Of a stretch of DNA of 64,000 nucleotides, positions 48,415-57,418 are shown one piece after another (positions within the stretch are counted from its first letter, which is position 1; each line of letters opens with the position of its first letter). Made by a program: the position numbers and the translations under genes. The notes under the pieces were generated by a model. That model had not been told where the DNA came from, made no database searches, and saw nothing but the letters and a program-made list of their open reading frames with translations. This DNA comes from Candidatus Chlorohelix allophototropha (GTDB taxonomy: Bacteria; Chloroflexota; Chloroflexia; Chloroheliales; Chloroheliaceae): positions 1,444,934-1,508,933 of the forward strand of contig NZ_CP128399.1 in NCBI RefSeq assembly GCF_030389965.1, in the 5' to 3' direction.

Positions 48415-50025
48415 ATGAGCCAGAAAATAGACCTGATAATTCACAATGCCAACATTTATACTTTTGACTCTGGGCAACCTCGCGCCGAAGCGTTGGCAAT
48501 CGCTGATGGGCGCATCATTGCTGCCGGCAGCGTTTCTGATATTCGCGATCTCGATGGCGCAAACGCTGCCCGTGATACGCTCGATTTAAAGGGCGCTACC
48601 CTTATCCCCGGTTTGAACGATTCCCATACCCACTTTGCTTGGTGGTCTTTGATCATGCAGGAATTAAAACTGGCAGGGATTAACAAGCTGAATAAAGTGC
48701 TGGATTTGGTCGCCGAAAGTGCGGAGGTTACTCCGGTGGGTGCGTGGTTGCAGGGGCAAGGCTGGGATAAGAATCTGTGGGGGGATGAGTTTCCCAATCG
48801 TATGATGCTTGACCGGGTTGCGCCACGTCACCCCGTTGCGTTAATGAGCAAAGATGCCCATTTGCTGTGGGTAAACAGCCTAGCTCTGCAACTTGCCGGG
48901 CTTACTCGCGATACTCCTGAAGTGGAAGGCGGAGAGATTACTCGTGACGCTCAGGGTGAGCCAACCGGCATTCTAAAAGAAAATGCTATGAGTCTCGTAC
49001 ACCGCGTTATACCTGAACCTACTATAGAACAGGTAGAGGCTGCTATTGAGATGGCTTTACCGGAAGCGCACCGCACCGGGCTAACCGCTGTCCACTCAAT
49101 AGAAGATGCCATCGGCTTTGCCGCTTTTCAGAATTTGCGGGCGCAGGGCAAACTGAGTTTGCGTACCGCCGTTTTGCTGGGCAATTGGGCGATTCCACAC
49201 CTGCAAGCGTTGGGTTTGCGGCAGGGTTTTGGCGATGAGATGCTCTGGCTGGCGCAGATAAAGTTTTTCCTCGATGGTACACTTGGTTCACAAACCGCCG
49301 CAATGTTTGAGCCGTTCGACAATAGCCCCGACCACCGCCATGATAATTGCGGGATGTTTCGGATGGACCCGGAAGATTTCGAGCGACAGGCGCGACAGGC
49401 AATCAGAAGTGGATTTGGAATTGCTGTCCATGTAATTGGAGATCATGCTGCTCGTCTCGGTTTGGATGTGATTGAAAAGATGCAGCGCGAGGAAGATTCG
49501 GGCAGGTTGCGAAACAGGCTCGAACATGTACAAATAGTAACCCCTCAAGACCTATTGCGTTTTGCTGCCAGTCGCATAATCGCTTCATGCCAACCCACCC
49601 ACGCCACCACCGACCGGGACGTTGCCGAGCGTTACTGGGGTTACGAACGTGCCGCCCGTAGTTACCAGTATCGCGCCCTCTTGTATAGCGGTGCGCCTGT
49701 GGCGTTTGGTTCAGATGTGCCGGTGGAATCAATTGACCCTCGCAAGGGAATCTTTGCCGCTGTTTCGCGCCGCCGCGAGGGGGAAAACCGCCCTGCCTTC
49801 TTCGCCCAAGAATGTCTTACTGTTGGCGAGGCAATCAGGGGATTTACCTATGGCGCAGCCTATGCGGCGGGCGATGAACGGCGGCGTGGGCGCATTGCTC
49901 CGGGCATGCTGGCAGATTTGACCGCGCTGGCTCAGGATATATTTGTTACGCCCGAAGACGAAATACCGCAAACTCCCGTAGTTGTTACGTTGGTTGGCGG
50001 TAGTCCGGTTTATCTTTCCCTATAG
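48415..50025 (+). CDS. Amidohydrolase family 3 (YtcJ-like) metal-dependent hydrolase
   Basis: A 536-residue TIM-barrel hydrolase. The metal-binding motif SHTHFAWWS lies near residue 65. Later landmarks are FFLDGTLGSQTAAMFEPF, HVIGDHA, RLEHVQIV, HATTDRDVAERYWGYERA and FGSDVPVESIDP (catalytic Asp). The fold is that of the YtcJ/amidohydrolase 3 group; substrates vary (amides, N-formyl compounds) and are not set by the sequence. The ATG at 48415 aligns with the family start (MSQKIDLIIHNANIYTFD). A longer frame begins inside the terminator and is unlikely. The mRNA is probably leaderless. Confidence 0.9.
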   Translation: MSQKIDLIIHNANIYTFDSGQPRAEALAIADGRIIAAGSVSDIRDLDGANAARDTLDLKGATLIPGLNDSHTHFAWWSLIMQELKLAGINKLNKVLDLVAESAEVTPVGAWLQGQGWDKNLWGDEFPNRMMLDRVAPRHPVALMSKDAHLLWVNSLALQLAGLTRDTPEVEGGEITRDAQGEPTGILKENAMSLVHRVIPEPTIEQVEAAIEMALPEAHRTGLTAVHSIEDAIGFAAFQNLRAQGKLSLRTAVLLGNWAIPHLQALGLRQGFGDEMLWLAQIKFFLDGTLGSQTAAMFEPFDNSPDHRHDNCGMFRMDPEDFERQARQAIRSGFGIAVHVIGDHAARLGLDVIEKMQREEDSGRLRNRLEHVQIVTPQDLLRFAASRIIASCQPTHATTDRDVAERYWGYERAARSYQYRALLYSGAPVAFGSDVPVESIDPRKGIFAAVSRRREGENRPAFFAQECLTVGEAIRGFTYGAAYAAGDERRRGRIAPGMLADLTALAQDIFVTPEDEIPQTPVVVTLVGGSPVYLSL

Positions 50026-50062
50026 TCTCATCCAAACTATCCAGCGTTATTGCAAGAATCGG

Positions 50063-52687
50063 TTAGAAGGCTTGCCCGGCGTGAACGTCTTTGGAAACCT
50101 TAGGCGTAAGGTCACCTAGCATCGCGGCAATATCCTTGATCGAATCTTTAGTTTCCTGGAATGATGATTTTATAGCTTTATCTTTAGCGGTAGCCTTGAT
50201 ACCTACCATGCAATGTTCGCGCAACGCCCCCTTGTGCCACTCTGCCAACGAAACCGGAATTTCATTGCCCTTGTCGTCCGGCAACATAACGTGAGTCGGG
50301 AAACGGTTGAAGATTTCATCGTTCGAGTATTTTTGCGCCCCTGTCTTGATAATTTCCGTGATATTATCATGAGATCGCCTAGCAGTTTCAGCCGAATACC
50401 GCACTCCGGTTGCGCTGTCCTTACTAAGCATCACATCATCCCCGTAAATCTTACCGATTTCGTCACCGACTCCGGTTTTAACCTTTATCCCGTTATTACA
50501 GTAATAGTCATGCAGCACGTTCGTACCCGCTTGCAGAAGCGTGTTGTTCAGGAAGGTATGATAATTCTTGTAGGTTACAGAAGCCGCCATTCCTCTATAC
50601 ATACCCCCTGCTTTTTTCTTGGACTTGGGCTTCTCAGAGCGGTAAGCTTGCAGGAATACGTTGAACTTGTCTCTGTCGGGTATGTAATCCTCTCGAAGTA
50701 AGAAGGTTACCTTCTTCATCTCCGCGTCCGAAGCGGGCACCTGTTCTTTACCGGGAGTGATACCCGTCCAATTTATTCTTGCGACCGAGTCTTTCACCAG
50801 CGCCCTTAAAGCTCCGATTACGAAATCCTCGTTAAAACCGCTTTCCTTAACGGCATTTTTAACCGTCATCTGACGAGTGTTGAATCGCTTGGCAGCGCGT
50901 TCTTGCCACCAGATGATAAATTCAAAATATTGTGAGCCGGGTTGCATTGAACCGGGAATTTGGAGACCCAGTGCTGAGAAGCGGGTTTTCCAATCGCCTT
51001 CCATATTTTCTACCGACTGCGCGTCTTTAGCTTGGGGGTCATTCAGCAAGAACATATCATAACGATCGCCGCCCTTGGTTCCAATGCCTTCCTGATTGTA
51101 AGCGATTGCCTGAATCTGCCGCCAGTTATCGTCAGCCGTGCGGTCGCTTTTAAACGGCTTAGTATCCAACCACTTTACGAATTCTTTCATTATCTCGGTC
51201 TTGTTAATCAAGTGTCCGGCAGCGTAGGAATCTTGCAGGAAGTGGTCGCCAAAGCCGTTGTTCATCAGAGCTTCGTTTTGAAACTCTGCGCCTTTCTTTT
51301 TCTTTGCTGCTATATCTTCGCTGATCATGTCAAGCTGCCCCTTCACGCCATTCTTACCGGACATAGTGGTGCGTAGGGTTTGGGCATCTTGGCGAGATTG
51401 CCAAGAATCTCTAGCCAGTTGTCTGGCTTTGTTGTGGTATTCAGCCCAACTATGCCAGCTTTCTGGCGCAAAATGGCAGGCATTGCGAGCGAGGCTGGCA
51501 GTATAAGCGTTTTCTTCTTTGTCTGTTTCTTTGCCGGTAAAGCCTATCGGACCTAGTTTCAATTTGCCCATCAAGCGCAATTGTCCGACCATCGTGCCGC
51601 CGCGTGGGCCTGTATCACCAATGGCATCGTCAAATCCGGTCCACTTTCTCCCAAAAGAATGTTCTCCGGTAACTTTCTCATATAACTGCATATACCGGAA
51701 AAGAGCTTGCTGTCGAATACCCTGCATAATTTCATAGCGGTTTTTCGGGTCGGCACTTTTCATTTCTTCTATGTTACCGTAGATGTCGGCGAGGGTGTTC
51801 ATTTCACCATAAGTAACTACGAGTGGGGCGGAACCATCTTTGCTAGGAATGGTTACAAATTCCAATTGCCACTGGTCTTTTTTAACTTGGGTTTCTACAT
51901 CTTTCTGGGCGGCTGACATTAACTGGCTGGCTTCTTTCTCGTTTTTTGCCCCCTTCTTTATCTCTGCCTCGTCTAGATTAGCCAGACCCTCATTAATTCG
52001 GCGCTGGTTGTCCATATTAATCAGACGCTGGCGGAATTCTTCAGGAGTTTCATCCAGCACTTTTTTCCCGCCGATACCAAGGAAGCCCCCTTCATTTTTG
52101 GTTTTGATCGGGTTATCCCTGAAATAGCGGATTCTTTCAATTTCTTGCATCAAGGTATGCAATACATCGTCTTTTTTGATGGTTTTTCCGGTGTAAGGTG
52201 GTTTGGTTATCTGCAAAGCGCCCCCAAGGTCGTTTACCGCTTTCCCCTTTTCATTAAGGTTATTTGCCATAGCGATTATTTCAAGGTCTTCGGGGCGGAC
52301 ATCGCCTAGCATTTTATGTTCAAAAGAGGAGTGGCGCTGGATTACAGTCTGGTTTTCCTGACGTTCTACAGCTGCATGGTTGCAAGCTGAAGTACAAACA
52401 TGATGCGTACTTCGATTAATAGTAGCGCCGGGGATACGGTTCTGTGGCGCTTGTTGTGCCAAAAGTCGCAAAACTGCCTTGTTCCCGATAGCTCTTTGCA
52501 AAGGTAGGATATTGTGGTTATCTACGGGGGGGAAACTATTCCGACTCCCAAAATTCAAATATACCTCTTCGGTATCGAGCGTGCTTTCTTCCGGCGCTTC
52601 GAGAGAGGTTATGCCTCCTTCGCTACCTTTTTTGTTCGCTACCGTCTTGGGTATTTTTCCGGCTAATTTTCGACTTTTTGGAGCCAT
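50063..52687 (-). CDS. Large orphan effector-like protein (eCIS-associated type, metal-site core)
   Basis: An 874-residue protein without signal peptide or membrane helices. The basic N-terminus is followed by ILPLQRAIGNKAVLRLLAQ near residue 60, the LQRxIGNxAVxRLL motif known from proteins loaded by extracellular contractile injection systems. HSSFEHKMLGD follows near 120. A helical middle leads to two His/Asp-rich motifs, NACHFAPESWHSWAEYH (near 405) and NGFGDHFLQDSYAAGHL (near 485), spaced like the metal site of phospholipase C/P1-nuclease-like helical enzymes. The remaining 380 residues are not recognised. No tail-tube or sheath genes lie in the window. It follows a chaperone-like gene by 90 bp. 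GAAGGAG precedes the ATG. Confidence 0.6.
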   Translation of the reverse strand: MAPKSRKLAGKIPKTVANKKGSEGGITSLEAPEESTLDTEEVYLNFGSRNSFPPVDNHNILPLQRAIGNKAVLRLLAQQAPQNRIPGATINRSTHHVCTSACNHAAVERQENQTVIQRHSSFEHKMLGDVRPEDLEIIAMANNLNEKGKAVNDLGGALQITKPPYTGKTIKKDDVLHTLMQEIERIRYFRDNPIKTKNEGGFLGIGGKKVLDETPEEFRQRLINMDNQRRINEGLANLDEAEIKKGAKNEKEASQLMSAAQKDVETQVKKDQWQLEFVTIPSKDGSAPLVVTYGEMNTLADIYGNIEEMKSADPKNRYEIMQGIRQQALFRYMQLYEKVTGEHSFGRKWTGFDDAIGDTGPRGGTMVGQLRLMGKLKLGPIGFTGKETDKEENAYTASLARNACHFAPESWHSWAEYHNKARQLARDSWQSRQDAQTLRTTMSGKNGVKGQLDMISEDIAAKKKKGAEFQNEALMNNGFGDHFLQDSYAAGHLINKTEIMKEFVKWLDTKPFKSDRTADDNWRQIQAIAYNQEGIGTKGGDRYDMFLLNDPQAKDAQSVENMEGDWKTRFSALGLQIPGSMQPGSQYFEFIIWWQERAAKRFNTRQMTVKNAVKESGFNEDFVIGALRALVKDSVARINWTGITPGKEQVPASDAEMKKVTFLLREDYIPDRDKFNVFLQAYRSEKPKSKKKAGGMYRGMAASVTYKNYHTFLNNTLLQAGTNVLHDYYCNNGIKVKTGVGDEIGKIYGDDVMLSKDSATGVRYSAETARRSHDNITEIIKTGAQKYSNDEIFNRFPTHVMLPDDKGNEIPVSLAEWHKGALREHCMVGIKATAKDKAIKSSFQETKDSIKDIAAMLGDLTPKVSKDVHAGQAF

Positions 52688-52777
52688 TTCTAGTTCTCCT
52701 TCAAATCAATTTTTTTGAAACTGATTTCAATTGTGTTGCGAGGTAGCTTAAGGGTTAGTCGTTGAAAGAGGCGGCGG

Positions 52778-53236
52778 CTAATCCTTGGATTGGCTGAATA
52801 CTTCAGCAGGGCTGGCATCAGTGTATAGCACCTGCATTAGGCTTTGCAGGTATTCATCCATCAACATTACATTGAAAAAAACCAGTTTTCGCAATAGTTC
52901 GGTACTGGGACTGGTATTGTCGAACAAAAGGCAAGTTCGGAAATGGAAGGTGCCGTCTTCATAATCCAGAGCAAAATTGCCGAAAACCAGATTACAGTTT
53001 ATCCGATTGATTAATTCGGTAACGGCTCCAAATTTATTTTCCGGTACAACCACCGGGCTGACCGAATAGAAAAATACTTGCTTCTGCTCTTCTCGTACTT
53101 TGGCATAGCAAACCCATTGACCGCTAGTTCCTTGATACCATAATCGAAGGGTTGGTTCATCTTCCTTAGGAATGAATGACCACTCTTCCGTATTAAAAAA
53201 GTTCACCAGTGCTTGATAGATCGGAGTCTGAAACAA
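52778..53236 (-). CDS. YbjN/secretion-chaperone-like small protein
   Basis: A 152-residue acidic protein with an alpha/beta pattern typical of YbjN or type III secretion-type chaperones: YQALVNFFNTEEW, LRLWYQGTSGQWVCYAKVR, FFYSVSPVVVPENKFGAVTELINRIN, FALDYEDGTFHFRTCL and a final helix FNVMLMDEYLQSLMQVLY. Proteins of this fold usually bind a partner polypeptide. Its gene lies immediately upstream of the large effector-like gene on the same strand, the classical chaperone-effector order (inference). The start is TTG at 53236 with GGAGAG about 12 bases upstream. Confidence 0.75.
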   Translation of the reverse strand: MFQTPIYQALVNFFNTEEWSFIPKEDEPTLRLWYQGTSGQWVCYAKVREEQKQVFFYSVSPVVVPENKFGAVTELINRINCNLVFGNFALDYEDGTFHFRTCLLFDNTSPSTELLRKLVFFNVMLMDEYLQSLMQVLYTDASPAEVFSQSKD

Positions 53237-53672
53237 TATTAAGACTCTCCATTCCCTATGCTAATTAGGGTTTATTTTTGAGAATATACGGTCGGGATTA
53301 TTAATTAGTATTTTTATTGGTATTAAAATGTTACATCAGTTTGTATATTTAAGCAAGTAGAAAATAATATAATAAAGGTCATTATCTAAGAATAGAATCG
53401 CCTTTTTTTATAGGGTTTTGGTAACGGCGTTCGCGTTGCGCTCTCGTAGGGATGCTAAACCCCCGCCGATTTTTGGCTTACGCCCGCATACCGATTTGAC
53501 AAGCGTTACCCGTATCGTTAGAATTGTGTTAGATGTGCCGTTTGTGCTTGCATTTTGTTGGGGCGAACTCTTGTTAAGCAGGTTCGCCTTCTCGGTTTTA
53601 TGGCTAATAAATTTGCGTTCCATTTTTGCTATATAGCTTGTTGCAAGTTTATTTGTCCCCTTGCAGGAATAA
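53237..53672. other. 436-bp divergent region with a structured leader
   Basis: Spacer between the chaperone-like gene (minus) and DUF4446 (plus). The plus side has the promoter at 53496-53524 and, in the leader, the hairpin GGCGAAC (53562-53568) / GTTCGCC (53582-53588). The left half is very AT-rich with no feature recognised. Confidence 0.6.
53496..53524 (+). promoter_or_regulatory. Sigma-70 type promoter of the DUF4446 gene
   Basis: TTGACA (53496-53501) and TAGAAT (53519-53524) with a 17-base spacer. It gives a leader of about 140 bases that contains a 7-bp hairpin. Confidence 0.75.
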
Positions 53673-54236
53673 ATGACAGGTTTTGAAAGTTTCTTTAACA
53701 GTGCTGGACCATATCTCTGGGTTTTGACAATTCTGCTGGTGGCAGGGTTGGGCTATATGCTGTGGCGCGTGAATAACCACGCAAATCAGATGTATCGTTT
53801 ACTGGATAATTTTGTGCGCGATACTCGAGGCGGGGAAAACGGTCTTGAGGAATTGATAAATCGCCTCAAACGCATCGAGCGCGATGCTTCTATGCTTGAC
53901 GTAATTCAAACCGCTATGCGTGAGTTGGAACTTCGCCAGAACCGCAGCTACCAATCGGTCGGTCTTGTTCGTTTTAATCCCTTTACCGATATGGGCGGTG
54001 ACCAGAGTTTTGCGCTTGCTATAATTGATAGTTTTGGCAACGGCTTTGTGATGAGCAGTTTGCATGGACGTACTGCCACGCGCATTTACGCTAAAACTGT
54101 TAAACGTGGTCAGGCATCAGGTACTATCAGCACCGAAGAGCAGGCAGCAATAGATCAGGCTATGCGCAACCAGCAACTTGCGCCTGATTTCCCATCTACC
54201 TCAAAAGCAATGCTCTCTGCTCCCGAAGATAACTGA
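53673..54236 (+). CDS. DUF4446 family membrane protein
   Basis: A 187-residue protein with one N-terminal membrane helix (about residues 12-34), a coiled segment (LLDNFVRDTRGG...LIKRLKRIER-like) and a C-terminal domain with YQSVGLVRFNPFTDMGGDQSFALAIID and GFVMSSLHGRTATRIYAK, the DUF4446 signature. In Firmicutes members often lie near the chromosomal parAB genes. Here it is 12 kb from the partition module. The function is not known. GCAGGAATAA precedes the ATG. Confidence 0.9.
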   Translation: MTGFESFFNSAGPYLWVLTILLVAGLGYMLWRVNNHANQMYRLLDNFVRDTRGGENGLEELINRLKRIERDASMLDVIQTAMRELELRQNRSYQSVGLVRFNPFTDMGGDQSFALAIIDSFGNGFVMSSLHGRTATRIYAKTVKRGQASGTISTEEQAAIDQAMRNQQLAPDFPSTSKAMLSAPEDN

Positions 54237-54380
54237 TTTTTTCTGGTACTTATTTCCCCCTCTTAACAATGGTACTTTCAGGTGATTGGTATTGTACTAG
54301 ATACATACCCATTTCATAATAGTATTGGATTATTTTTCCAATTATTATTTTAGTAATTATCATCACCGGAGCTTACAAAC

Positions 54381-55289
54381 ATGTCCCCTCAAGACCTTGA
54401 GCAATTTAACGATGCAATTTCGCTCGCTCAAGTTGGTCACAAGACGGAAGCTTTCAGTTTATTGACCACTCTCTTGGAGCGAAACCCAAACGATGCCAAT
54501 ATTATGTTGTGGATGGCTTTTACCTCGACCAGCGTTACACTAGCACAAAGCATGCTTGACAGGGTTGCACAGGTAGAGCCGTCTAACTCCAACCTAGCAG
54601 GCGCGCGTAGTTGGTTGCACTCGCTTGAGGCTGCCACAAATGCTGCAACTAGCGCAGTGGCAGTGGTTCAAGCTGAGCCAGTTGCGCCCGAGCCAGAAGC
54701 AAAATCGGAGACTGATGTTGTTGCAACAGCGCATGTTCCGACTAAGGTTACGGAGCCTGAAGGAAAAAAGAAAGCAAATCTTCTTTTCAGCACTGCTTTT
54801 ATCATTATTGTGGTAGCGCTGGTCGGTGTAGTGCTGGTTGTCCTCTTTACTTTCTTTATCGGAGACCGCCTTGCCGCGCAGGGATTGCCGGTTTACGGCA
54901 ATGCTACCCGCCTTGATTTGAAATCCAACGACCGTGATGTATTAGATGGCAGCATCAAGGTTTTAACCAGCATGACCAACGGTGCTATTAACAATGTCCA
55001 AGTTGAGGTGTACCGAATCAAACGCTCCGAACTTAACACTGCTTTGAAATATTACGAAACTGAACTGAAAAAGAACGGCTGGACTTCTACCACGGCTAAC
55101 CGGGCTATTAACAGTAGTGGATATGCCTACACCAAAGACAATAACAAGATGTTTACCGTTTCCTCCGGCTCTGCCGTTCCAACTTTCAGTATTAGTTCCG
55201 ATAATTACAATATCAAGTCGGATGAAGCGGTACTGACGGTTATGTATATGGAATTAGACATGGGCAAAATAACGTCGTTGGGCAAATAA
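54381..55289 (+). CDS. TPR-like / membrane protein with an outer domain
   Basis: A 302-residue protein. Residues 1-80 are TPR-like (SLAQVGHKTEAFSLLTTLLERNP, MLDRVAQVEPSN). An Ala/Glu-rich linker (85-130) leads to one membrane helix (about 136-160). The outer 140 residues form an unrecognised beta-rich domain with YYETELKKNGWTST and SSDNYNIKSDEAVLTVMY. The same plan appears at 41845-43596. CGGAG precedes the ATG. It lies in a plus-strand run with DUF4446, the M23 peptidase and bactofilin, suggesting an envelope role (inference). Confidence 0.7.
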   Translation: MSPQDLEQFNDAISLAQVGHKTEAFSLLTTLLERNPNDANIMLWMAFTSTSVTLAQSMLDRVAQVEPSNSNLAGARSWLHSLEAATNAATSAVAVVQAEPVAPEPEAKSETDVVATAHVPTKVTEPEGKKKANLLFSTAFIIIVVALVGVVLVVLFTFFIGDRLAAQGLPVYGNATRLDLKSNDRDVLDGSIKVLTSMTNGAINNVQVEVYRIKRSELNTALKYYETELKKNGWTSTTANRAINSSGYAYTKDNNKMFTVSSGSAVPTFSISSDNYNIKSDEAVLTVMYMELDMGKITSLGK

Positions 55290-55322
55290 CGCTCTGAAAG
55301 GCAATACAAACACTGGGGATAC

Positions 55323-55355
55323 AAGCCGAACGGTACTATTGACAGTACCGGCTTT
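55323..55355 (+). terminator. Probable terminator after the TPR/membrane gene
   Basis: CGGTACT (55331-55337) pairs with AGTACCG (55344-55350), with outer AAGC/GCTT pairing across a bulge; only TTTAT follows, so it is moderate. Confidence 0.5.
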
Positions 55356-55419
55356 ATCCCCTATATTCTATTTATGTGAAGTAGGCGGGGACATTTAGTT
55401 GCCAAAGTGGGAGTAAATT

Positions 55420-56727
55420 GTGTCGGAGACTTCAAAAAATAAAGCGTCCGAAACTCAAACTACCTCAAACAGCCGAAATAAACCTTCTAATGGGCGTGCC
55501 ATCGAACTGGTACGCGCTAATCCACCTGCGCCTCGCCCGGAAGTGATGATTGGGGAAGAAGAAGTGCGCCGGGGGTCACGTCGTGTCCCGTTGACTACTA
55601 CTTCTGCACCGCTTCGTACCTCTCGCCGTGATTGGTTTTCCATTTCAATTGCCACTTCCCCCGATAAACCACCCTTGCGTCTGCGTCTCGGCAAAATAAC
55701 AGGCACCTTGTTTTTATTAGTCGTTCTGACCCTATTGACAGGGGCTGCCTTTGGCATTTTCTCGGCGGTATCCGGCACTATCACGGACAATGGAGATAGC
55801 CTCGCTTGGCAAAATAGCGCTTCGGTACGTGAACAGCAACGCCAGCGGGTAATTGATTTGCAGGAACGCCGCTTGAACGATTTGCAGGAAGAAAATCAGA
55901 AACGGCTGATTGAAATTGGTCAGCTTGAAGGACAACTTCAGGATTTGGGAGATAGCATTAATAGCCTCAAAACAGTGGCGCGTCAATTGCAAGACCTGTT
56001 AGGTTTGTCGAGCAGTAGTCAGATTCCTTTAGTACCTTCTACCGTTCGTCCGCAAGGTAGCGATAGTTCCCAATATATTCCTCCTGTTCGCCTTAATGGC
56101 GGATATCTTGACCCTGTACAAGGACAGCAATACCTTGCCCAATTTAACGGTTTGTTGAGCAAGCTCGATTCCTTCAGCCAACTTCTGCAAAATCGCAAGC
56201 AAAGCCTGACCGATTACACTCTCACTTTGAATAATTACAGGCAAGACCTGTCGCAACAACGCGCCGATCTTAATTCGGCTTCTGCCAGCCTGTCACAGTT
56301 AAGTAAATTGGGCGATACCGATGCTGCCCCCGATGTTTTACCTTGGTACGGGCAAATTACCAGCCCCTACGGTTGGCGCATGAGTCCTTTCCGTCCCGGT
56401 GTAAGGGAATTTCACTATGGGCTGGATATTAACGCCAGCGAAGGTACTCCGGTTCAGGTGACTAAATCGGGTATTGTAACTTACATCGGCTACGACTCCA
56501 GCTACGGCAATATGGTTGAAGTAACCCATGCGGGTGGTTGGCTCACCAGATATGCGCATAATTCCAAAATACTGGTAAAATTGGGACAAACCGTGCGGCG
56601 TGGTGATATTCTTGCCCTGTCCGGCAATACCGGCGCTAGTACCGGACCTCACATTCATTATGAAGTCCATCGCAACGGTATGCCGATTGACCCCGCTACC
56701 CTTGTACCAACTTTGACACGTCGCTAA
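55420..56727 (+). CDS. M23-family metallopeptidase, membrane anchored with coiled coil
   Basis: A 435-residue protein. A basic, Pro-rich cytoplasmic head (1-90) precedes a membrane helix (about 92-118, LFLLVVLTLLTGAAFGIFSAV). A coiled coil covers about 130-190 (QERRLNDLQEENQKRLIEIGQLEGQLQ-like). The LytM domain follows from about 310: YGWRMSPF, FHYGLDI (His and Asp ligands near 330), and GPHIHYEVH (second metal site near 410). The metal ligands are complete, so it should cleave peptidoglycan cross-links. The GTG start follows GGGAG. The next gene is a bactofilin, a pairing known from cell-shape loci. Confidence 0.92.
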   Translation: MSETSKNKASETQTTSNSRNKPSNGRAIELVRANPPAPRPEVMIGEEEVRRGSRRVPLTTTSAPLRTSRRDWFSISIATSPDKPPLRLRLGKITGTLFLLVVLTLLTGAAFGIFSAVSGTITDNGDSLAWQNSASVREQQRQRVIDLQERRLNDLQEENQKRLIEIGQLEGQLQDLGDSINSLKTVARQLQDLLGLSSSSQIPLVPSTVRPQGSDSSQYIPPVRLNGGYLDPVQGQQYLAQFNGLLSKLDSFSQLLQNRKQSLTDYTLTLNNYRQDLSQQRADLNSASASLSQLSKLGDTDAAPDVLPWYGQITSPYGWRMSPFRPGVREFHYGLDINASEGTPVQVTKSGIVTYIGYDSSYGNMVEVTHAGGWLTRYAHNSKILVKLGQTVRRGDILALSGNTGASTGPHIHYEVHRNGMPIDPATLVPTLTRR

Positions 56728-56737
56728 CTAAAGAAAT

Positions 56738-56767
56738 TTGCAGTTTTAGTCGTATTTCTGTTATGAT
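56738..56767 (+). promoter_or_regulatory. Possible promoter of the bactofilin gene
   Basis: TTGCAG (56738-56743) and TATGAT (56762-56767) with an 18-base spacer, 60 bp before the ATG. Readthrough from the M23 gene is also likely. Confidence 0.5.
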
Positions 56768-56826
56768 GCATACAAGCGATTTTTTCGCAACCCTTTTTTC
56801 GTTAGTGAAGGAGTCAATTTAATACA

Positions 56827-57273
56827 ATGGCTAGGATGTTTGGTGGTAATCAATCGCGCACAGGGAATGAACTTTCCGTTCCGCAAGGTAGCAATATCAA
56901 ACCTGATGAGCATATCGAAACCTCGATTGGTTCCACTGCCAGTCTCAAAGGTGAGCTAAAAGCCGAAGGTTCTATCCGTATTGACGGGTTTTTCGAAGGA
57001 CATATCGAAACTGCCGCAAACGTTATTATCGGACCTACCGGCAAGGTAATGGCTGATATTAAAGCCCGCAATGTGCTGGTAGCTGGTCGTATAAAAGGTA
57101 ATATCGAGGCGTTGGAGCGCGTAGAAGTGCTTAACGCGGGCGGTGTATTGGGTGATATTGATTGCCCAAAGGTTTTTCTGGAAGAAGGCGCGATATTCAA
57201 GGGGCAGGTACGTATGCCTCAAATACCCGACGAGGAAGAAGCGCGTTTCTTGTTAGAAAGTCCTAACGAGTAA
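56827..57273 (+). CDS. Bactofilin (polymer-forming cytoskeletal protein)
   Basis: A 148-residue bactofilin. The right-handed beta-helix core (about 35-135) shows the repeated hydrophobic pattern: ASLKGELKAEGSIRIDGFFEGHIET, NVIIGPTGKVMADIKARNVLVAGRIKGNIEA and GDIDCPKVFLEEGAIFKGQVRM. Short disordered ends flank it. Bactofilins form nucleotide-free filaments on the inner face of the membrane and localise M23 peptidases. The gene follows an M23 peptidase by 99 bp. GAAGGAG precedes the ATG by about 13 bases. A strong terminator follows. Confidence 0.93.
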   Translation: MARMFGGNQSRTGNELSVPQGSNIKPDEHIETSIGSTASLKGELKAEGSIRIDGFFEGHIETAANVIIGPTGKVMADIKARNVLVAGRIKGNIEALERVEVLNAGGVLGDIDCPKVFLEEGAIFKGQVRMPQIPDEEEARFLLESPNE

Positions 57274-57298
57274 CAACAAACTGAAAATGATGCTTAAA

Positions 57299-57325
57299 CG
57301 ACGGCTAACAGCCGTCTTTTTATTA
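57299..57325 (+). terminator. Intrinsic terminator after bactofilin
   Basis: GACGGC (57300-57305) pairs with GCCGTC (57311-57316) across TAACA, followed by TTTTTATTATTT. Confidence 0.88.
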
Positions 57326-57418
57326 TTTATTTCCAAAATAAAATGCGACATCCTCACAAGGAATGCCGCAATAAGCGATGAAACAGAAGGGTTGGCAGGT
57401 AATTTCGTCCAAAACTTA

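Noticed and set aside
53408..53623. 71-codon minus-strand frame in the DUF4446 leader
   Set aside because: No ribosome site, basic low-complexity composition, and it lies opposite a good promoter and hairpin.
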